NCBI GenBank assembly: GCA_003255065.1
Contig: QAOA01000562.1
Span: forward strand, 599,232-663,231
Direction of reading: 5' to 3'
From: Cercis canadensis
Lineage: Eukaryota > Streptophyta > Magnoliopsida > Fabales > Fabaceae
Length of the DNA: 64,000 nucleotides
Shown piece by piece: positions 23,431 to 35,350 of this stretch. Under the pieces are notes generated by a model. It worked only from the letters and a program-made list of their open reading frames with translations, was not told the origin of the DNA and ran no database searches. The stretch's first letter is position 1; every line of letters begins with the position of its first letter. The position numbers and the translations under genes were made by a program.

Positions 23431-24990
23431 ATGAGTTATTTGGGTGTAGGTGTTAGCCCTGGAACTGTCCCAGTGTACCATAGCACAAATCTAAAAGCAT
23501 TAGATAGGAGGGTTAGAATAGTAGAGTTGGTGCTAAGGTGTGTGATCCTTGGTCTGGGACTTCTTGCAGCTGTTCTTGTGGGGACTGATACCCAGGTCAA
23601 AGAGATTTTCTCAATTCAGAAGAAAGCTAAATTCACAGATATGAAGGCTTTGGTGTAAGCTCTCCAATCTTCTTCTTTTCTATGACAATGTTATATGTAT
23701 ATAGATTTTCTTCTCTTCTCTCCTAATTTTGATTATCAAAATTTGCAGGTTCCTGGTGATAGCCAATGCATTAGTTGCTGGCTACTCATTTATTCAAGGG
23801 TTGCGCTGTATTGTGAGCATGGTCAGGGGAAGTGTACTCTTCAGCAAGCCCTTAGCTTGGGTCATTTTCTCTGGTGATCAGGTACGTACACAGAGAGACC
23901 CCATTACTGCTCTCCCCACTGCCACAGAATAAAAATACCCTCTGCAGTACAGTCACAACCAAGTATAAATGTGTTAAAAATTTCTTACAGCATTTGTCAT
24001 TTTACTGGCAGCCATAGACAGACATCTTAATAGCTTTTAATATGACGATTTCCAAAGGTTGAAGAAGTCTATCTCAAGAGTCAAGTGGCTGATTTTAGCC
24101 CTTTAAGATGATCTAATGAATGGAACAGTGAATCAATCTCAAACTAAAGAAACAAACCCGTTATAGTAGGAGTAGAATTTGAATAATTTATCTGATGAAA
24201 CAGTTGTGTCCAAGTTGCATTGCATTTCCTGTTCTGTAATATATGCTCTTTGCATGTACACCGCGTGGCAGAATAGGGTAGTATTGGTGGGTGCCTGTTC
24301 ATTAATACCCAGATTAATTTAAGAGGAGGTCATGAAATTGTGATTTTGGGCCCTGTAATACCTCTCTTTTGCTGTCAAGCATGGACAACTGGCACTGCGG
24401 GGCCTCTTCTGATCTTAAAGAAACCACACTTGATATCTACTAGGAAGGGAAAGGCATTCACCATGAAACATACTTAATCCCAACAATTTGGATTTTGAGA
24501 TCATAAGTGCCTGCTAGTTGTTGAGAACTTCAATTTGTGGTAGGGAATGCCTGCAGCATTTATGAGGCAAACAAAATAAGGGCTAAAGTTTTCTTGCAGG
24601 AAAAAAAAGGTTTTTTCTTTTAAAGGGCCCAACCTCATCACTCCAATGTTTCACTTTCTCAAACTAGCTGATGAATTGAAGAAATTTACCTAGAAATATT
24701 GGAGTTACCTACGACCATATATAACTTGATTTATGCAGGTAATGGCATATATGACAGTGGCTGCAGTGGCAGCTGCAGCGCAATCTTCAGTGATTGCAAA
24801 GCTTGGGCAACCAGAATTGCAGTGGATGAAGATATGCAACATGTATGGGAAATTCTGCAACCAAGTGGGAGAAGGGATAGCCAGTGCATTAGTAGTTAGC
24901 GTTAGTATGGTGGTCCTATCCTGTATTTCTGCCTTCAGTCTCTTTCGTTTGTTTGGTGGAAGTAACAAAAACAAAAATGCAGGGTGGTAG
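23431..24990 (+). CDS. CASP-like membrane protein, 2B type
   Basis: Three coding exons (23431-23654, 23749-23881, 24739-24990) join in frame to 202 residues. The N terminus MSYLGVGVSPGTVPVYH and the blocks RIVELVLRCVILGLGLLAAVL, GTDTQVKEIFSIQKKAKFTDMKALVF and QPELQWMKICNMYGKFCNQ match the CASP-like 2B subgroup (UPF0497). Four membrane spans are visible (about 31-51, 75-95, 118-137, 163-187) with both ends cytosolic, and conserved Arg and Asp in spans 1 and 3 as in the MARVEL-related CASP family. CASPs build Casparian-strip membrane domains; 2B-type members are plasma-membrane proteins of unclear role. The 857-bp second intron has no gene-like content. Confidence 0.92.
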
Positions 24991-26945
24991 GTTAGGAAAT
25001 TTCTAGAGGTTCAACTTAAAATAACCTACCACTCACTCTCCCACTGTTTCTTGATTATTGTATATGGGATGGAGATGAATGGTAATATGAGAATGTGGGG
25101 TTCTTGACTCATGTGGCTACTTTGGTAAGCTATATGCTTAACCCAATCATTTAGATGAACTACTTTAGTCTTTATGGCTAAGTTGATTAATAATAAGAAT
25201 GCATATATGCTTCTCTGCTTGTAAATGTAGGCCAATATATTGACGGTAATTAATTTTGAACCTATGACGTATGGCATTTGGCATAGTACTATATATTTTA
25301 TATTATCAAATATTTTGCTTTTTTTTTTTTTTTTTTTTTTTTTTTTTNNNNNNNNNNNNNNNNNNNNNNNNNNNNNNNNNNNNNNNNNNNNNNNNNNNNN
25401 NNNNNNNNNNNNNNNNNNNNNNNNNNNNNNNNNNNNNNNNNNNNNNNNNNNNNNNNNNNNNNNNNNNNNNNNNNNNNNNNNNNNNNNNNNNNNNNNNNNN
25501 NNNNNNNNNNNNNNNNNNNNNNNNNNNNNNNNNNNNNNNNNNNNNNNNNNNNNNNNNNNNNNNNNNNNNNNGGAAAAAAAAAAAAAAACTTGCTAGTAGC
25601 ATCAAAAATTTTGTCCTGGAGTCATTTCACGTTTCCTAACATTATGTCATCATGAATTTTCTTATAAATTAGTAAGACTCCCAACACATAATTATTTCCA
25701 ACTTTCATTGAGGCCTAACATGATTTATTCTCTTATTTATTTATTAATTTTAGTTATGATTTTAGGTTTAAATTTTATTTATTTATTATTGCAATTCTCC
25801 TATCCCACATAGAAAATGGGATTTTCTTTTAAATTTTCTAGGCTACATTAGATATCATATGTTACATCAAAGGTTTTTACTTTTAAAATAACAATTTTTT
25901 CTTTCACAAATATTTTTAACAGGTCATACATTACTTTTTGATATTTAAATGAGAAAATTATTGTTTAAGTTATAAAAAAATTAATTAATTTTGTATACAT
26001 ATTAATTTTAGTTTAGTTTCTTAACACTATTTATGTGAATGGTGCACTATCTATTTTGTCTTTGGGAAATGAGATGATAGTTTTTAAGGAGCAAAATTAA
26101 TTTCAAGTGGATATATATTCACCCTAACATAAGTAGCAATTCTTTTAACCTATGTTATTATTTTTTTGTATTTCTTTCTCTATAGCTATTTGTGTATTCT
26201 TTTAATTTTATGTGTTTATCCTTCATGCAGTATGTGGGTTAATGATCACATGAATAGTTTATTGTTCACATAAATAGTGTTGCAAGAATCAAATTAAAAT
26301 TAATATATCTATAAAGAATTTATAGGTCTTTTTTTTTTATAAATTTTATAACCTAATTAATAATTCTCTCTATTAAAATTTACTTTGGGCAGTAATTTAT
26401 TTTATTAAATAAATAACATTTGACTTTCAAGTTATAGACTTAAAACTTAGAAGTCTATAATGCTTATGTCAATAATTTTGAAAATATGTATTAATAATGA
26501 CAAAATGATGGTTAATAACTGATGTGTAAGAAGTGATTAATTAAGAATGAAAAATGAAGTTGTTTTTTTTAATAGGTAAATAATAACTACAATTATAATA
26601 ATTAAAATAATTTATTAAAAAAAAAAAAACCGTGGTCCATACTCTTCCTCGAACCAGTTCTCTATTTCTTCCTGCGTTGAATTCGTGTCTATTTTGCTAT
26701 TCACCACCACGGTAAGTGAGAAACAAGAAAACGATGCTGTTCGATCGTGACACGGAACGTGGAAGACACGTGCCTCTTAGGGATGACAGTGCGATACTGT
26801 ATACGCAGGCTCACCGTCATATAGAGAAATCAAATCTGATTGGACCACTTCAACTAAACCCGAACGGATCCTATCTCTGATTTTTTTTGGCCATTGTGAA
26901 CCTGAATTCTCATTGGTTAAAACACCATTTGTCCTATTTCATGGT
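24991..26945. other. AT-rich intergenic region with an assembly gap
   Basis: No gene supported. Open frames that span the N gap are artefacts of poly-T/poly-A and N. Contains the gap described separately and long A/T-rich stretches up to the foldback element. Confidence 0.6.
25348..25571. other. Assembly gap (224 N) between poly-T and poly-A
   Basis: A run of 224 N follows 27 T bases and precedes GG and 16 A bases. The homopolymer on both sides suggests an unsequenced element or hairpin rather than random loss. Its true length is unknown. Confidence 0.95.
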
Positions 26946-26949
26946 TCAA

Positions 26950-28070
26950 AGCGACTAAAATACTATTTTTCTCCTTGACTTTTATACAAGTTCTCAGTTT
27001 AATGTATTCTCAAAAAGATCTCTTATTTATTATTTATCTTTCATTTAAATCCTTCTGTTAGAATGTCATTTAGCACATTAACGATATGTTAGTTTAATAA
27101 TATAGCAACAAATGCTAACTCAAATTTTAAAAGCACATGTTTTGGTCTTTGATTTTTGTGTATGTTCTTAGTTAGTCTTTGAATACAAGACATTTTCAAA
27201 AAAGTCTTTTACTTATCATTTTCATTTCATTTAAATCTTTTCATCAGGATACCACTTAACACATTAACAAAAATGCTAACAGATGATCAAAAATTTCACT
27301 CTACTATAATACAATCTCTATTTTTTTGTTTGTTTGTTTAAGAAGCTTATACTATAGCTATTGTAGTAGAGTAAAAACTCCGATCATCTGTTACTTATTA
27401 TATATTTTTTCCTAAGAATGAAAATAATTTACTTTTTTTGAATGCATTGTTGATAAAAATGGCGCTCTAATATTTGGCATGTTTCATTTCCTTTAATGAC
27501 ATAATATATTTGTTAAAAATAGTTGTTTACACAATTTAATGCCCTATTATATGCAAGCTATGAAATTAAGTTCCAAGATTTTAAATCAACTAAGCTCCAA
27601 TGATGTGGTTGAGTTATTTAGGGTCTTCGTTGACATTTTAAGCTGTTATGTCATCTTTTAACTAAACATATAAATACTTTTGTTAGTGTGCTAAGCGACA
27701 TTTTGACAAAAGAATTTAAATGAAGTGAAAATAGTAGGCGAGAGACATTTTTGAGAATACCTAGTATTCAAAGGCTAGATTAAGAACGCACAAAAGTTAT
27801 GAACTAAACCGAGAATGTTTACAAAAGTCAAAGAGTAAATTGAGAATGTACACAAAAGTCAAGCATCAAAATATACACTTTTTGGGTCTGAGTTGATATT
27901 TGCTATCATGTCATCGGACACGTCAACACTTTGTTAGTGTAATAAACGACATCCTGGCAATAAGATTTAAATGAAGCAAAAATGATAAATAAAAGACTTT
28001 TTTTTAGAATGCCCTACTAAATTGAGAACGTTGACAAAAACCAGAGACGAAAACAGTATTGTAGTCGGTT
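26950..28070. mobile_element. Foldback-type non-autonomous DNA element
   Basis: About 1.1 kb with long, imperfect terminal inverted repeats. The left end ('gcgactaaaatactattttt...gttctcagttt') matches the reverse complement of the right end ('...attgagaacgttgac...gaaaacagtattgtagtcg'). Each arm contains two tandem sub-repeats built around 'tttcatttaaat' and 'tagcacattaac'-like phrases (left near 26975-27110 and 27150-27270; right, inverted, near 27680-27870 and 27930-28050). The centre (27276-27392) holds a further inverted repeat around 'ctctacta'. No transposase frame is present. It ends about 240 bp before the NAR1 start codon. Confidence 0.7.
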
Positions 28071-28306
28071 CATAGCATAGCATCTTCTATTCTTTTTCTT
28101 TCCAATTTCAGGTAAAATCACGGCCGACGTACCGACGTAGCCACCCCTTTGCTCCAAGCCTCCAACTTTATTGGTTTGCCTTTCTGCAAATTCCTCAAAA
28201 CCCTAACTTTCGATTTTGTTTTGCAATTTTTTCTTTGAATAGGTTAGTGGGTTATAGTTCATTCATCTGTTTCTGAAATAGTGATTGATCGGAGAGAGAC
28301 AGGGAG

Positions 28307-31300
28307 ATGTCTGAGAAATTCTCTCCAGCACTTAGGATTGGAGATCTTAACGATTTCATAGCGCCGTCTCAGGCTTGCATAGTTTCTCTCAAGGGTTTGA
28401 AAACCAACACTACGAAGCCCGATAAACCCGAGGTATTCCTAGTGTTTAACTTCCACCTTTAACATAGTGTTCTTATTAACTTTTGCCAATTATCCTTATC
28501 CTATTTGGTTGACTTTTATTGAAAATTTGAAAAACTTTTGAACTTTCTGCTAGGGTTCAACAGAATTATATTAGTTTGTTAAGCATTTGCAAAGCATCTA
28601 CTGATTAATTTTTTCATTTTTTTGCCCCCTTAAATTCACTGAAGGTTTCAATTGCTAGCAAGCAAGTGCAATCAGAACCGGTTAAAATTTCGCTCAAGGA
28701 TTGTTTAGCATGCAGGTTAGTCATCTATCTCTGTTGCTATTCCTCTGTTTTATGAGTGTAATGCAAAAAGGAATGAGTAATCTAGGGGTAGTAGGTGTGT
28801 CATATACTAGCAACCTTTAGCTATTAGAACATTGTACACCTAGCAAACTTTACACCAGAAAAAGAAAGAGAACAAATTATTTGGCGATTGAACCTATCAG
28901 GTTCTGTGGTCTAATCCTCCAAAGTGCTTTTGGGCTCTATTGGGGTTTGGGAGTAAGAAATGGTTAAATTGCTTGATTCCAATATGCGAACATTAAAAAG
29001 AGTACCAATCTAAAGGAAGCTTGGGGTATTGTTGTTAATTTGTTTCAGTTTTTTCTTCCAATGACTGCCAATTTCTTCTATGATGGGGTTGATAATTTCC
29101 AAGTTCAAGTTCTATTTGGGGATATAATGAGTTTTTTTGACAATGCAGTGGGTGTGTCACATCAGCGGAGACTGTTATGTTGGAGAAGCAAAGTTTGGAT
29201 GAGTTTCTGTCAAATATAAATAAAGGAAAGACTGTGATTGTGTCTCTTTCTCCCCAGTCAAGGGCTTCACTTGCAGTTCATTTTGGCATTTCTCCACTTC
29301 AGGTGATGCATTGGATATTGTAATTATTTGTCTTTATACCATGATTTATGTGATTCATGATAGTGACCTTACAATTCTTAATAACTTCTCTCTGTAAACC
29401 ATATCCATATATCAGCACCCAGCAGACAAGTTTCAAACACACATAATATTTTTTTCTTTTTATTTATAAGTTTATCACTTTGAATAAATTTGTGCAGAAA
29501 ATTCCATAATTTTTCTTCTTTTAGCCCCCTGGTTTAAGAGTAAAATTTTTGCTATTTCAGGTTTTCAAGAAGCTTACAGGATTCTTCAAATCCTTTGGAG
29601 TGAAGGCAGTTTTTGATACAAGTTGCAGTAGAGACTTAACCCTTGTTGAATCTTGTAATGAATTCATTACAAGGTACAAAGAGAATCAATCAGTTGATGA
29701 TGAGAGGAGTAAATCATCCCTTCCCATGATTGCGTCAGCATGCCCAGGTATATATGTCAACTTATTATAGTTTTGGCTTTGCTGCATTGGCTTTGATCTG
29801 TTAAGCACAGACTTGGATGCTGGATGACAGGACATGTGCATGATGACATAGCAAAATCCAAAATATAAGAACGCAAGAAGGTCTAGACATGCACATTAAA
29901 GCGCATTAAAAATTAATATATTGATGTCGATAAATAAATTAGAATAAATACAGAAGAGGTTTTGATGAGGAGTATGAGGAAATAATTCCAATTAGTTGTT
30001 CATTACATGGGAATCATTTTTTTTCTGCAGGTTGGATATGCTATGCAGAAAAGCAACTTGGATCCTTTGTTCTACCTTACATTTCTAAAGTGAAGAGCCC
30101 CCAGCAAACAATTGGAGCTGTCATCAAGCATCTCTTATATCAAGATATGGGACTCAGGTAGAATATTCACACAAATTAGAATTTTAGTCCTGTTAAATAA
30201 GGGATTATAATTTTTATGGGGAAAGGAAACTGAAGTACATTTAGCATGTTGTGGAGGGTCCCCCATTCTTCTGATGATGACCGAAGATGCCTTCATTCTT
30301 TGTTATTTTTGGCATGCTGGAAATAATAAGAAGCTATCAACTCCATAAATGTATGCATGATGAAATGTTCGGGTAATTTCATGTAACAGGCCAGAAGAAA
30401 TTTACCATGTCACTGTGATGCCTTGTTATGATAAAAAGCTTGAGGCTGCTAGGGATGACTTTGTTTTTCAATCGGAGTCCCATGGTGGAGGCCAGAATGA
30501 AGCTAGTAGTATTTCAGAGGTTGATTCAGTGTTGACAACTGGAGAGGTTTTGGAATTGATTCAGGTCAGAAATTTCCGTGCATATTGTCATTGTGATTTT
30601 TTGTTCACTATTCACTATTGTATTAACACCCTTGTGGGGTTCAATCTTACAGTTAAAACAAGTTGAGTTCAAAAGCTTGGAAGAGTTTCCTCTGGATAGA
30701 CTGTGAGAACCATTTCTGATCTTTTTGAAAAAGAATCAGTTTCAATGTTAAATTGCCATTATTTGTCACAAAGTGGTGCTTAAATATACTGTGCGTCTTG
30801 CAGGCTGACAAACATTAGTGAGGAAGGATACCTTTATGGGGTCCGTGGAAGCTCTGGAGGCTATGCAGAAACAATTTTTGGACATGCAGCTAAAACACTT
30901 TTTGGAAGACAAATTGATGGTCCTTTGAACTTTAGAAGTATTAGGAACTCTGATTTCCAGGAAGTTACTCTGGAGGCAAGTTCTTGTAAAAATTCCCATA
31001 TTATTTTAATGCTTGTGAGGAATGTTGCTATCAGAACTCAAGATTTGTGAATATCTGGCTGTTGAGTATTTATGCATAACTGACAGGACAGGAATTTTTT
31101 ATGATCCGTTGGTTACATGTAATGTGACACTAGATTAAAACCCTGATTGCAATCCTACACAGTTTTTGATGGTAGTATATGCTAGTTTTCAAAATGTTAT
31201 CAGTACATCTTTGAGGCCATCATATTTACAAGAACAATTTATCCGTCTGTCCTCCCTGCACATATCCATACTGTAATGGAGTTTAACACATAGATGATAG

Positions 31301-32315
31301 ATTGAAGATGCACTAGGGAGTTTGCTGCACTTGTTAGAAATAGTTTGTTGTTCTGGCTATGTATATAATATCATGTCATATTGTCAATGCAGGTGGAGGG
31401 TAAAACAGTATTGAAATTTGCTCTATGTTATGGTTTCCGGAATCTGCAAAACATTGTGAGGAAACTTAAAATTGGGAAATGTGATTATCATTTCCTGGAA
31501 ATCATGGCATGCCCTTCAGGTACTGTGTCTTTCCTTTATTTATACTGGTTTATGGTTATTTTAATGTATATTTCTTTTGAAGCTGGGAAATTGGATAGGT
31601 ATTGACTGAAAAAAGAAGGATCATTTATGCAGGTTGCTTGAATGGAGGAGGTCAAATCAAACCAAAGCCAGGGCAATCTCCAAAGGATTTGAGTCAGTTA
31701 TTAGAAACCGTGTACATGGACAATGTAAGTATTATCTCAAACTAGCAAGTATTTTTCTAGTTGAACTCTATTTGCGAGTAGACTTGCATAACTATGTATG
31801 GGTTTGTCTATTTATGCGTGTTACTGGGAACATCTGTTCATATATGAGTGACTCGTATTCATGACAACCATCATAAATTTTGCTGTCACTTTTGCTGTCC
31901 CTGTCCTTCTACAAGTCATCCGAGTTTTCATATCTAATTATTTGTTCTTGTGGATGAACCTAGATGTTGAAAAATGAAAATTGTATCATATTGTGGGGAT
32001 TTTGTGGAAGGTGAAAACTGGTTGAGTCCAACTATACAAGTAATCAGTGGATTTGTGCTTCGACTTGGAGTTTGTTTGTCGAGAGTCTTATCTTTGACTG
32101 AGAATGGTTATGTTCATCTTCTTTTTTTTCTTAGAAACAATTATTTTTAAATGCTTTGCTAGGTTTTGGTGGCAGAACCATTTGAAAATCCTATTGTGAA
32201 AAGCGTATATGACAAATGGCTTGAGAAGCCTGGGTCAGAGAAAGCTAGAAGACACTTACACACAGAATATCATCCTGTTGAGAAAAGCATTACTTCTCTG
32301 TTGCACAATTGGTGA
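28307..32315 (+). CDS. NAR1: NAR1/GOLLUM, cytosolic Fe-S assembly factor ([FeFe]-hydrogenase-like)
   Basis: Eleven coding exons join in frame to 477 residues: 28307-28432, 28645-28715, 29149-29302, 29561-29747, 30031-30157, 30390-30564, 30653-30702, 30804-30975, 31393-31519, 31633-31724, 32163-32315. NAR1 works in the cytosolic iron-sulfur assembly (CIA) pathway, passing Fe-S clusters from the scaffold to the targeting complex. The N-terminal cluster ligands are visible as Cys24, Cys62, Cys65 and Cys68 (DCLACSGC), and the H-cluster-like site as Cys178 (ACPGW), Cys234 (MPCYDK), Cys394 and Cys398 ([12 protein letters not shown]). It has the small C-terminal hydrogenase-like extension ending SLLHNW. 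It lacks hydrogenase activity by family knowledge. The intron after exon 8 uses a GC donor (GAG|GCAAGT at 30976). Length matches plant NAR1 (~475). Confidence 0.95.
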
Positions 32316-33583
32316 AAAAAAATCAGAACAAAAGAGGTTGGTGACATTCTTCTCTGTCCAGTGCTAGTTTGAAGCTTTCTACATTTAATTTTGCTGAATC
32401 AGGCAGAAGAGTGCTTCAATCCCTGAGCCCTTGACTCTTTAGAGTCATCCAATTTTGGTAGTGAACAGATTTTTTGGCGCACTGGTGTATTGTAAATACC
32501 CCTTCCAGATAGAAGAAACAACCACACAAATATTTGTAATCCACCATCTTGACTTTGGTTTAGTCGTTCCTTTTGGCCCTTCAAAATATTCTTAGGATCT
32601 AAGTTCTTAATAAAAAGATTCCTCCACTACCCACCCCTTAGTTATTTATTCTTTTGTTTAGATGTATTGAGTGACTGGGTGAGATGATATTACCTGTTCT
32701 TGGAACATAAATTGTACCCTTTGCATTACATGTATAAACACTTATTATCTTATGAAGCAATAGTTTAATCAAAGTATTTTTTCTCTAATGATATTTTTGA
32801 TGGTTCTTGCTTTGAAATTTTTTTCTTCCATTTGCTTGACGTGTATCATTTATGATTGCTGCTCCTCAAGTTCGTAACTTGTGAGTTTGAAAAGTAGTGG
32901 TGCATGGGCCATGGAGTGTCCTAGTGAAGGTGAGCGGCTAAGTTGCAGCAAAGTTGTCTGATCAACGCTCTCTTCAAAATTTCAAATGCTCTTTCTCTGC
33001 ACCTCATCTAACTCGCCACATCCATTTCAAAACCATTAAGGGTATGTTAGGTAGAGGGAGTAAACAAATTAAATTTAAGAGAATAAAATTAATTTTGTTT
33101 AAAATATATTTGGTTGATAAATTGAGAAAAATTATTTAGGGGAGTAATAGTGGAGAAATATTTAGACTTTTATCAATCTTGTATCTCCTCAAATTTTCTT
33201 TATTTTTTCATTTATTTAAATTACTAAGCATATTAAACAGTATATTAAATATACTTAAAGAGTAATATTTACATATATTATTTCTATTTTTTTTAAATAA
33301 ATTATATGTTCTTAATATTTACCAAGACACCTTGGATGGTTAAGTAAAATAAAATTTTTGTATTAGCATTAGACTTAATGCATAATTTATGTATTATCTC
33401 TAAGTTAATTAACTTACTGATCCCTGCCTTTCCAATAAAAGGAGAATATGTTTGGGTTTGTTCAAGCATTTCATGGGTTAATTATGAATTCTAATAGTGT
33501 GGTTTGAGGTTGTGTTTGGGACTTACAATTTCTTGTTGGAACCGTGCGTGGTAGTTAAAAGTTAAATAATAATAATAAAAATT

Positions 33584-34133
33584 AGGTTTAAATGTATTGT
33601 AGGTTTTTATAGTTTGGACAAATTTTAAATTAGGTCTCTATAATTTTTTTTCTTTTTTTTTGGGATCTTATAGTTTAAAATTTTTTAATTGAGTTTCTAT
33701 TATCACTCCAAATTATAATTTCTTCAGTTTAGTGCTAACATAACAAATAATTTGTCCATGTGACAATAAAAGAAGTTTGTGTGATGTCAAAATAGCATAA
33801 AAATTGCTATCTCATCAAATTTTAGTTCAAAAAGTGTATTAAAAAGTTAATAAAGTGGTAATTTTTGTGTCATTTTGGTATCACGTCAATTTTTTTTATT
33901 GTCACATAAACAAATCATTTATTATATCAGTACTAAACTGATGGATTTATAACCAGGAATGACGGTAGGGGTTCAATTAAAAAAATTTCAAACTGGAAGG
34001 ATCCTAAAAGAGAAAAAAAATTATAAGGACCTAATTTAAAATTTGTTTAAACTACATAGATTTGTAGTGTATTTAAAGGCTTAAGCAACTTCACTGAAAA
34101 AAAATAAAAATGNTTTGTAGTGTATTTAAACCT
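33584..34133. mobile_element. MITE with terminal inverted repeats
   Basis: The left end 'aggtttaaatgtattgtagg...ttttaaattaggtc' pairs with the right end 'gacctaatttaaaatttg...tgtatttaaacct'. Internal parts are also loosely inverted ('tttagtgctaacataacaaa' against 'atatcagtactaaactga'). The same 7 bases, aaaaatt, flank the element at 33577-33583 and 34134-34140, a likely target-site duplication. There is no coding capacity. The right end overlaps a single-N assembly join (34113), so its last ~70 bases are less certain. Confidence 0.65.
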
Positions 34134-34180
34134 AAAAATTAAAGGCTTAAGCAACTTCACTGAAAAAAAATAAAAATGGC
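34045..34180. other. Single-N assembly join with duplicated flanks
   Basis: N at 34113. The sequence 'tttgtagtgtatttaaa' followed by 'ggcttaagcaacttcactg' occurs on both sides; the left copy lacks the 13 or so bases that include the MITE end and its target duplication. Two slightly different contig ends (perhaps two haplotypes) seem to have been placed side by side. Confidence 0.7.
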
Positions 34181-34559
34181 TCAGCCAACTTTCCAGCAGT
34201 TTTTGTCTTTTCAACATGAAAGATGTGTTTTTCTTTTGAAATATAGCATAATTTTAGGAATTGAGGAATGAAGAGTGGGGAGAACGGAATTAATTTATGT
34301 TGATAATTTTCATTTCTTTCGGTTTTGTTCTTTGATTTAAAAATTCAAATGAGGTAAATAGGGCAACTCAAATGAAGTTCTTTCTAGTTTTTTCATACAT
34401 AATGATAGAAAGATTTCAGCATAAAACTTCCTATAAGTTATTCAAAATCTTAATTTCAAACAAAAAAACAAATTCAAAATCTTCAATTAATTAGATTATC
34501 AAAATAAAATTTAAAATAATTATGAACAAATCGAATCTTACTTGATAAGATATGAAAAT

Positions 34560-34770
34560 CATGGATTTTATGATATCACATAAGAATGTCATACTACATT
34601 GACGTGTCAATTATATATAATTTTTATATTTTATTAAATATAAATATAATTTATCTTATTTTCTTAAATAAATTTAAAAATAATTGACTTGTACACATGT
34701 CATTCATATATTTATTATTATTATGTAATATGACATACTATATAAATATAAAAAGTATGTAAGAAATTTC
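34560..34770. repeat. AT-rich dispersed repeat, related to 7290-7560
   Basis: Shares with the 7400-7560 segment the order 'ttatatttta-taaatataa', 'ttatcttatttt-ttaaataa', 'gtacacatgtcatt', 'atgatatgacat', 'aaatataaaaa-tat-taagaaattt'. Several substitutions and small gaps. Confidence 0.5.
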
Positions 34771-35350
34771 CAATTATTAATTGAAATAAAAGAAATAAAA
34801 TTTATAAATAAATTAAATTCACCCTAATTAAGTTCCAATCAAAATGATAAAATATATTTATAATGAATTAAAATTTTAAGTTCTCAAACATATTTTTTAA
34901 GATTCCAAATATAGAATTAGTAGTAACTGAAGGAAAATAAGTTTCCTCTTGTAACGGATATGATTGTATTTAATTTGACGCGCAATTATCTGTAACTGAA
35001 TTATTATTTTTTCAAAACAGAAAATGAAAATAATAATAATGTTAAAAAAAATGTGATCATGCGGTAGAGGGGGTAGGTTGGCAACTCCACGAGGGCACGA
35101 CCATTCCATCATGCCACAGATTGGCATTGTATTTGCATGCCAAATCCAGAAACGGCCTTCTGTTTAATAATTTTTACCATTTTTATTTTTGTTTTAATAG
35201 AAAGTAATAAAACCATGGGCGTGTTGGGGTTGCTGCAAACTACACACATACTACAAAATCAGATTTTGGTCTGAAAACAACAATCACTTCTCCCTGTTTT
35301 CCTTCATCGCCAAAAGGGTTAAGCGGTTTTCCAATCTCTGCCAAAGAACA

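Larger units (their letters stand above)
32316..35350. other. Intergenic with MITE-like repeats and a single-N join
   Basis: Begins with the NAR1 3' UTR. No gene supported; frames at 32954-33139 and 34897-35127 have no domains. Contains the inverted-repeat element at 33584-34133, a single-N join at 34113 and an AT-rich dispersed repeat at 34560-34770. Confidence 0.6.

Noticed and set aside
25240..25639. Frames across the N gap
   Set aside because: Produced by N and homopolymer runs only.
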